From NCBI GenBank assembly GCA_029624675.1, contig JARSSP010000015.1, positions 1-64,000 of the forward strand: a stretch of DNA of 64,000 nucleotides, written 5' to 3'. Made by a program: the position numbers and the translations under genes. Below the pieces are notes generated by a model that was not told the DNA's origin, searched no databases, and saw only the letters and a program-made list of their open reading frames with translations. This DNA is from Candidatus Contendibacter sp. Lineage in GTDB: Bacteria > Pseudomonadota > Gammaproteobacteria > Competibacterales > Competibacteraceae. Shown one piece after another: positions 58,211 through 64,000 of the stretch. How positions within the stretch are numbered: position 1 is the stretch's first letter; each line of letters begins with the position of its first letter.

Positions 58211-59116
58211 TCAGCGCCGGGAAACCCGACGCGAGCGCGGTGTCGGTGGCTGGGGAACGCGCGGCCCATCCAGGGTCGATGTCACCGTCGCCGCTTCTCG
58301 AGTTGGCGTGGTGACCACTGCCATGGGTTTGAGGATTCCATCGCGTCGCGCCGCGACGACCATGCGGGTGATGACCGGATGCGAATAGGTCCCCGCCGAG
58401 CGCAAAGGCAAAACGGATGGGGGTTTGCACGCAGCCACGGGGTGCGCCGGCTCCAGTTCCCGTGGGTGGGAGACCGAACGGGTGGCTTCCATGGCGATCT
58501 CCATGGCCGCCGCAGCCACCTCCACGGCCATCTCCAACGTCCGAACCGGCGTCGACAGGCCGTCGAACCCGGAGTCCCGCCGGGTGGGTCGCTCGGGCGC
58601 CTCGTCGCGACGCTGGGCGGGAAACGAACGCTTCGGCAGACGAAGGGGAGGCAACAACGGCGCCAGTTCGCGCAGGGCGCGCCAATATACATGGCGCTTG
58701 AAGGGCACCACGGCCCGCAACGGATACCAGTAGTCCACCCACTGCCAGTGATCGAATTCGGGGTGCCCGGAGGAATCCAGACGCACCGCGTCCTCCTCGC
58801 CCAACATCCGTAGCAGGAACCAAACCTGCTTCTGACCGATACAGGTTGGCTGGTTACCCCGGCGGATCAAGCGCTTGGGGAGGCGATAGCGCAACCAGCC
58901 CTTGGTGCAGCCGATCACCTCGACATGCTCCGGCCGCAAGCCAACCTCCTCGGCCAGTTCACGAAACATGGCCTGCTCGGGCGACTCATCCCGCCGAATG
59001 CCGCCTTGGGGAAACTGCCAGGAATGCTGGCCAATTCGCCTCGCCCAGAACAAGCGGCCATCGGCATTGCACAGGATGATGCCGACGTTTGGTCGATAAC
59101 CCTCCGAATCGATCAC
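58211..59116 (-). CDS. rppH: RNA pyrophosphohydrolase with long C-terminal extension
   Basis: Removes pyrophosphate from mRNA 5' ends, triggering decay. N-terminal Nudix domain: [33 protein letters not shown], Nudix box [23 protein letters not shown] in the proper G-x5-E-x7-REUxEExGU form, and [19 protein letters not shown]. The core ends at about 165. A further 135 residues, low in complexity and rich in Arg, Pro, Ala and Thr, follow; most RppH proteins end at 160-180. Confidence 0.93.
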   Translation of the reverse strand: MIDSEGYRPNVGIILCNADGRLFWARRIGQHSWQFPQGGIRRDESPEQAMFRELAEEVGLRPEHVEVIGCTKGWLRYRLPKRLIRRGNQPTCIGQKQVWFLLRMLGEEDAVRLDSSGHPEFDHWQWVDYWYPLRAVVPFKRHVYWRALRELAPLLPPLRLPKRSFPAQRRDEAPERPTRRDSGFDGLSTPVRTLEMAVEVAAAAMEIAMEATRSVSHPRELEPAHPVAACKPPSVLPLRSAGTYSHPVITRMVVAARRDGILKPMAVVTTPTREAATVTSTLDGPRVPQPPTPRSRRVSRR

Positions 59117-59332
59117 GATGAAAACCAGTATATTGCAATAAATGGTTCACTATTTTTTCATAACGAACCACGTTTCGCCATGGTGGGAACGCGAACCACC
59201 CTTCGTCGGTCAACCGGGCCGGAACCGGCTATCATTAACACAATCGTACTCCTGTCCTGGCCGCCCTTCCCGATTCGGCCCAAACCCTCGCAAGAACCGC
59301 GATCCCAGCCGGTTGCCCCCAAGGAGTTTCTC

Positions 59333-62300
59333 ATGCGCCTTTCGTTGTCGCTGCTTGCCCTGTTGGCGCTCCTGCTGTCCGCCAGCGCCCACGCTTTCGA
59401 GGATACGCCGCTCGCCGTGGCGGCGGCCCAGTATCAGCAACTGATCCGCGACGGTCGCGCCGCCGCCGGCCAGTCGCCCGACGCCTTGTTGCAGCAGGCC
59501 GGCCAGCAGGCGGCCCGCAAGGACTGGACCGCCGCCATCGCCAGTCAGGAAACCGCCATTGCGGCGGGCGCCGATCCGGTGGGGGCATGGCTGGGTCTAA
59601 GCCAGATCTGGCAAAGTCGGACCGACCAGAGTCAGAATCAGGATCGAGAGCGCGCCCAGGAACGGACCCGACAGGCCGCCTGGAACGCCTATCAGGCGGC
59701 GCGCGTCCCGTTCGAGCGTGCCCGCGCCCTGTTCCGGCTGGGCGAGCTGTACGACCGCGCCAAGGAGCCCAAACAGGCCCTCGCCGCCTTCCGCGAAGGG
59801 CTGGAACTGGAGGACAACCCCCGGATCGCCAAGCGCTACCAGGAACTGGCCGACGCCAATGCCTTCCAGATCAAGGGCGTAGAGGTCGAATCCGACAGCG
59901 CCACCCCGAAAATTTGCCTCAAGTTTTCCGATGACCTTGCCAAGGGCCGGCAAGTTCATTACGAGGATTATCTGGTCGTCGAACCGGCCATCCAGCCAGC
60001 GGTCAGCGCCCAGGGCCAGCAACTCTGCGTCGAGGGCGTCCGCCACGGCCAGAGCTACGCGATCAAGGCCCGCGCCGGCATCCCGTCGGCGACGGGCGAA
60101 AAAACGCGCGCCACCCAGGATTTCACTGCCAAGGTCGAGGACCGCAAACCGACCCTGGGCTTTCGCGGAACTGCCTACGTGTTGCCCAAGGCCAGCGGCC
60201 AGCAGTTGCCGTTGATCAGCGTCAACCTGGACCAGGCGCGGGTGCGGGTGTTGCGCGTCAACGACCGTAACCTGCTGCAACAAATCCTGGATCGCCACCT
60301 GAGCAATCCCCTGGATGGCTACGACATCAATCGGGTCGCCAAGAATTCCGGCGAGCTGCTGTGGGAGGGAACCCTGACCCTGGCCAGCGGCGAACGCAAT
60401 CAGGACGTGACCACCGCCGTGCCAATCAACGAAATTCTGCGTGACCCGCAACCGGGCATCTACATCGTGGCCGCCGAACCGGTCAAGGAAGACCCGGACA
60501 GCTACGAAAGCCGGGCCACGCAATGGCTGGTGGTTTCCGACATTGGTTTGTTCACGATGCGTGGCAACGATGGCCTGCACGTCTTCGCCCGCTCGCTGGC
60601 CACCGCCAAGCCGCTGGCTGGCGTCGATGTGCGGCTGTACGCCCGCAACAACGGTGAACTGGGCAAGGCGGTCACCGACGGCAAGGGTTACGTCCGTCTC
60701 GATCCCGGTCTGCTGCGCGGCGGTGGCGGGCGGGAGCCGGCGTTGCTGATGGCCTACGGCAACGGCGACTACAACTTTCTCGATCTGACCAAGCCGGCCT
60801 TCGACCTCAGCGACCGGGGCGTCGAGGGCCGGGCCGCGCCGGGGGCGGTGGACGCCTTCCTCTACACCGAACGCGGAGTCTACCGGCCTGGCGAGACGGT
60901 GGAATTGATGGTCCTGGTCCGCGACAGTCGCGGCTACGCCCTGCCGGACGCGCCGCTGACCCTCAAACTGTTTCGTCCCGACGAGGTGGAAGCCGGGCAA
61001 CCGAAACCGGGCCAGCCGGCGCTGGGCGGCTATCACGCCCAACTGCCGCTGGCGTTGAACGCCCGCACGGGAACCTGGACGGTCAAGGCCTATGCCGATC
61101 CCAAGGGCGAGCCGGTCGGGCAAGTGGGCTTTCAGGTCGAGGATTTCGTGCCCCAGCGGCTGAAACTGGAGCTGAGTTCCACCACGCCGGTGCTGCAACC
61201 GGGTGAGCCGGCGGTGGTGGACATCAATGGCCGTTTCTTGTACGGCGCGCCGGCGGCCAATCTCAAGGCCGAGGCCGAGGTGGTGCTGAACGAAGATCCC
61301 AACCCCTACCCCACTTTCCCTGGTTATCGGTTTGGGCTGGCGCAGGACAGTTGGACCGCCAAGCGTTTCCCGCTGGCGCTGGCTGGCACCGACGCCCAGG
61401 GCAAGGCGCAGGCGCGGGTGACGTTGAGCGAGACGCCCGACACCAGCCGGCCGTTGCAGGCGCGGGTGCGGGTGTCGTTGTTCGAACCCGGCGGTCGGCC
61501 GGTCACCCGCAGCCTGAATCTACCTTACCGCGCCCAACCGTTCGCCATCGGCGTCAAGCCACGTTTCGGCGACGACGGCATCCCCCTGGGCCAGGAGGCT
61601 GGCTTCGACGTGATCGCCCTTGATCCGTTGGGTCAGCCGCTGGCCAAGAGCGGGCTGCGGGCCGACCTGGTGCGCGAGGATCATCAGTATTATTGGTACT
61701 ACGGCGATAACCGCTGGGATTACAAGCTGGTGATCCGCGACAGCGCGCCGGTCACCAGCCGAACCCTCAACGTCGCCGCCGGCCAGCCGGCTGCGTTCAC
61801 GCACCGCATCGCGGAATGGGGCAATTACCGGCTGGACGTGATTGACCCGACCACCGGCGTCGCCTCCAGCGTGCGCTTCACCGTCGGCTGGTTCGAAACC
61901 CCGGACGAGAACAGCGACACCCCGGACCAGATGAAAGTGACGCTGGATCAGCCGCGCTACCAGGCGGGCCAGACTGCCAAGGTCTTCGTCCGGGCCCCGT
62001 TCGCCGGCGAGGTGTTGCTGAATGTGGTCGGCGACCGGCTGTGGTCGAGCAAAACGGTCAGCGCCCCGGCGGAGGGAACCACGGTGGAGTTGCCCATTCC
62101 CGCCGAATGGGGACCGGGCGTATACGTCGCCGCCACCGCGTTCCGGCCGGCGGACAACGCGGCCCAGCGCGGGCCGGGGCGAGCCATCGGCGTCGCCTGG
62201 GTCGGGCTGGACCCCGCGCCGCGCACCCTGAACGTCGCGCTGACCGCGCCGACCGAGTGGAAACCGCGCCAGACCGTCGATCTGCCGGTGACGGTGACCG

Positions 62301-64000
62301 GTCTCGATTCCGGCCAGCCGGCGTATGTGACCGTGGCGGCGGTGGACGAAGGCATTTTGCAACTGACCGATTTCACCAGTCCGGACCCGACCCGCTACTT
62401 CCTCGGCAAGCGCCGGCTGGGAATGCAACTGCTCGACCTGTACGGCAGGCTGATCGAAACCGGCGGCCGGCCGGGCCAACTCAAGGTCGGCGGCGACGCC
62501 GACAGCCGGCAACTGGACGGCTCCGGGGTGCGCACGGTGAAAACCCTGGCCCTGTTTTCCGGGCCGGTGGCGCTGGACCCCAGCGGTCAGGCGAAAATTC
62601 CGCTGGTCCTGCCCGATTTCAACGGTCAGTTGCGACTGATGGCGGTGGCCTGGGATCGCAACCGGCTGGGCCGGGCCGAGGCCGCGCCGCTGGTGCGCGA
62701 CCCGCTGGTGGCCCGCGTCTACCTGCCGCGCTTCCTGGCGCCGGAGGATGAAGGTCGCGTCACCGTGACCGTGCAGAACCTGAGCGCCCCACCCGGCGAA
62801 TACCGCATCCGGCTGAGCGCCGACGGGGCGGCGGCGGTGACCGAACCGGCGACGTTCACCTTCACCGTCGCCGACTCCGCCACGCAGAATTCCGACAGCC
62901 GAACCTTTACCCTGCGCGGACTGCAACCCGGCATCGGCCAAGTGCGCTTGCATCTGGACGGGCCGAACGGTTTCCAACTGGTGCGCGAATCCGAAATCGG
63001 CGTGCGCCCGGCCCAGGCGATTACGACCAGCCGTACCGCCAAGCGCCTGAATCCCAGCGAGTCGCTGCGAATTGGCGACGATTTGCTGCGGGACTATCTG
63101 CCCGGCACCGGCCAAGCCCGACTGAGCTTCAGCAGCCGACCCAATCTCAATGTGCCCGAACTGCTGGCGGAATTGGATCGTTACCCCTACGGCTGCCTCG
63201 AGCAGACCACCAGCCGCGCCCTTCCCTTGCTGTACTTCAACCAGGTGGCCGAGGTTTGGGTCGGCCAGAACGCGACCGAGGCGGGGTTGCGGGCACGAGT
63301 GCAGGACGCGATTCAGCGTATCCTGACCTTGCAGGACGCCAGCGGTGGTTTCGGGTTGTGGAGTCCCGACAGCAACGTCGAAAATTGGCTGTCGGCCTAC
63401 GCCATGGATTTTCTGGTCCGCGCCCGGCAGGAGCAATACCTGGTCCCGGAATCGGCGTATCAGCACGGCCTGAAGTATTTACAGGAGCAGTTGAACACCG
63501 ATGAATTCGGCGAAGCGCAACTCGGCTGGCGGGCTTACGCCCTGTACGTGCTGGCGCGGGTGCAACAGGCCGCCATTGGCGATTTGCGCTACCTGCACGA
63601 CAACCATCTGCAAAAACTGCCCAGCGCGCTGGCCCAGGCGCAACTGGGCGCGGCGCTGGCCCGCTACGGCGAGCTGGGCCGGGCCAGGGAGGCGTTCACC
63701 GCCGCCTTGAAACGGTCGGGCCGGGGCGAGGGACGCGATTACGGCAGCCCGCTGCGCGACCGGGCGGCGCTGTTGACGCTGCTGGTCGAATCGGGGCTGT
63801 TGCCGGAGCGGGTTCCGCAACTGGCGGAAGAAGTGGCCGCCGAGTTCAACCAGCGCCGCTACGCCAGCACCCAGGAACAAGCCTGGCTGTTGCTGGCGGC
63901 CCAGGCGCTGCTGAAACAGCCCGGTCGGGTCCAGTTGGCGGTGGATGGCCAGACGACCACCGCCGATCCGTTCTATCTGACGCCGACGGCGGCGCAATGG
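59333..64000 (+). CDS. alpha-2-macroglobulin family protein, 3' end outside window
   Basis: Open from ATG 59333 (AAGGAG 7 bases upstream) to the end of the window without a stop, 1556 codons. Signal peptide MRLSLSLLALLALLLSASAHA with no lipobox, so likely periplasmic and not lipid-anchored. TPR-like helices at about 20-185 (ALFRLGELYDRAKEPKQALAAF), then macroglobulin beta domains including MG2 (FLYTERGVYRPGETVELMVL). The thioester motif CLEQ lies at about 1288-1291. Bacterial macroglobulins trap proteases in the periplasm. Two long minus-strand open frames (59597-61198, 61520-63466) are shadows. Confidence 0.92.
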   Translation, partial: MRLSLSLLALLALLLSASAHAFEDTPLAVAAAQYQQLIRDGRAAAGQSPDALLQQAGQQAARKDWTAAIASQETAIAAGADPVGAWLGLSQIWQSRTDQSQNQDRERAQERTRQAAWNAYQAARVPFERARALFRLGELYDRAKEPKQALAAFREGLELEDNPRIAKRYQELADANAFQIKGVEVESDSATPKICLKFSDDLAKGRQVHYEDYLVVEPAIQPAVSAQGQQLCVEGVRHGQSYAIKARAGIPSATGEKTRATQDFTAKVEDRKPTLGFRGTAYVLPKASGQQLPLISVNLDQARVRVLRVNDRNLLQQILDRHLSNPLDGYDINRVAKNSGELLWEGTLTLASGERNQDVTTAVPINEILRDPQPGIYIVAAEPVKEDPDSYESRATQWLVVSDIGLFTMRGNDGLHVFARSLATAKPLAGVDVRLYARNNGELGKAVTDGKGYVRLDPGLLRGGGGREPALLMAYGNGDYNFLDLTKPAFDLSDRGVEGRAAPGAVDAFLYTERGVYRPGETVELMVLVRDSRGYALPDAPLTLKLFRPDEVEAGQPKPGQPALGGYHAQLPLALNARTGTWTVKAYADPKGEPVGQVGFQVEDFVPQRLKLELSSTTPVLQPGEPAVVDINGRFLYGAPAANLKAEAEVVLNEDPNPYPTFPGYRFGLAQDSWTAKRFPLALAGTDAQGKAQARVTLSETPDTSRPLQARVRVSLFEPGGRPVTRSLNLPYRAQPFAIGVKPRFGDDGIPLGQEAGFDVIALDPLGQPLAKSGLRADLVREDHQYYWYYGDNRWDYKLVIRDSAPVTSRTLNVAAGQPAAFTHRIAEWGNYRLDVIDPTTGVASSVRFTVGWFETPDENSDTPDQMKVTLDQPRYQAGQTAKVFVRAPFAGEVLLNVVGDRLWSSKTVSAPAEGTTVELPIPAEWGPGVYVAATAFRPADNAAQRGPGRAIGVAWVGLDPAPRTLNVALTAPTEWKPRQTVDLPVTVTGLDSGQPAYVTVAAVDEGILQLTDFTSPDPTRYFLGKRRLGMQLLDLYGRLIETGGRPGQLKVGGDADSRQLDGSGVRTVKTLALFSGPVALDPSGQAKIPLVLPDFNGQLRLMAVAWDRNRLGRAEAAPLVRDPLVARVYLPRFLAPEDEGRVTVTVQNLSAPPGEYRIRLSADGAAAVTEPATFTFTVADSATQNSDSRTFTLRGLQPGIGQVRLHLDGPNGFQLVRESEIGVRPAQAITTSRTAKRLNPSESLRIGDDLLRDYLPGTGQARLSFSSRPNLNVPELLAELDRYPYGCLEQTTSRALPLLYFNQVAEVWVGQNATEAGLRARVQDAIQRILTLQDASGGFGLWSPDSNVENWLSAYAMDFLVRARQEQYLVPESAYQHGLKYLQEQLNTDEFGEAQLGWRAYALYVLARVQQAAIGDLRYLHDNHLQKLPSALAQAQLGAALARYGELGRAREAFTAALKRSGRGEGRDYGSPLRDRAALLTLLVESGLLPERVPQLAEEVAAEFNQRRYASTQEQAWLLLAAQALLKQPGRVQLAVDGQTTTADPFYLTPTAAQW

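Noticed and set aside
59597..63466. Two long minus-strand open frames (533 and 648 codons)
   Set aside because: Both are antisense to the alpha-2-macroglobulin gene, low in complexity and without domain signatures; a typical high-GC shadow effect.

Overview
This 64 kb window is a high-GC (by eye about 60-65%) gammaproteobacterial chromosome segment, densely packed on both strands, with one clearly AT-rich island of about 9 kb. The housekeeping content (rsmD, coaD, YfhL-type ferredoxin, rppH-ptsP, ttcA, rnd, moaC, DUF349 and YdcH proteins) is gammaproteobacterial. A membrane proton pyrophosphatase, phosphoribulokinase, a phasin-like protein and two branched-chain amino acid uptake loci would suit a storage-polymer-accumulating wastewater lineage such as Competibacteraceae, but that placement is only an inference. 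No rRNA, tRNA or CRISPR array was recognised.

Layout. 1-9.5 kb: a duplicated signalling cluster in which histidine kinases alternate with REC-DUF3369-GGDEF-EAL cyclic-di-GMP proteins, with the debris of a third unit between the first two genes; hemN follows, overlapping by 4 bp. 10.9-16.6 kb: a HicAB toxin-antitoxin pair, then a complete livJHMGF-type ABC importer. 16.6-20.5 kb: M23 peptidase, NAD(P)-binding protein, an eight-copy octamer repeat, an orphan polyamine-binding protein, ferredoxin and coaD. 20.5-30.3 kb: accessory island lying between coaD and rsmD, genes that are usually neighbours. 30.3-34.7 kb: rsmD, two M16 peptidases and a DUF559-like nuclease. 34.7-47.7 kb: sat-cysC fusion, rnd, moaC, hppA, adk, prk, an EamA transporter, a DUF349 protein, a phasin-like protein and YdcH. 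47.9-52.5 kb: ttcA and a second liv locus that lacks ATPase genes and carries a HicBA pair inside it. 52.6-64 kb: two DUF4139-like exported paralogues, a DsbA-fold isomerase, ptsP, rppH and the first 1556 codons of a thioester alpha-2-macroglobulin that runs off the window.

The island is the most unusual part. Its first module is a tandem pair of large dynamin-like GTPases with membrane segments; the first is split by a roughly 190-bp highly structured palindromic element with no transposase. Its second module is a tight four-gene operon: an exported coiled-coil protein, an exported protein of unknown function, an exported protein whose C-terminus is a barnase-type ribonuclease with Glu, Arg and His all in place, and a barstar-type inhibitor overlapping it by 4 bp. 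Related hairpins lie on both sides of the GTPase module, a 157-bp element with 30-bp inverted ends lies upstream, and short in-frame tandem duplications recur in the island genes and nearby.

Most other genes are ordinary for their families. Starts were set from start codons, Shine-Dalgarno-like sequences and overlaps; where they are doubtful the entry says so.
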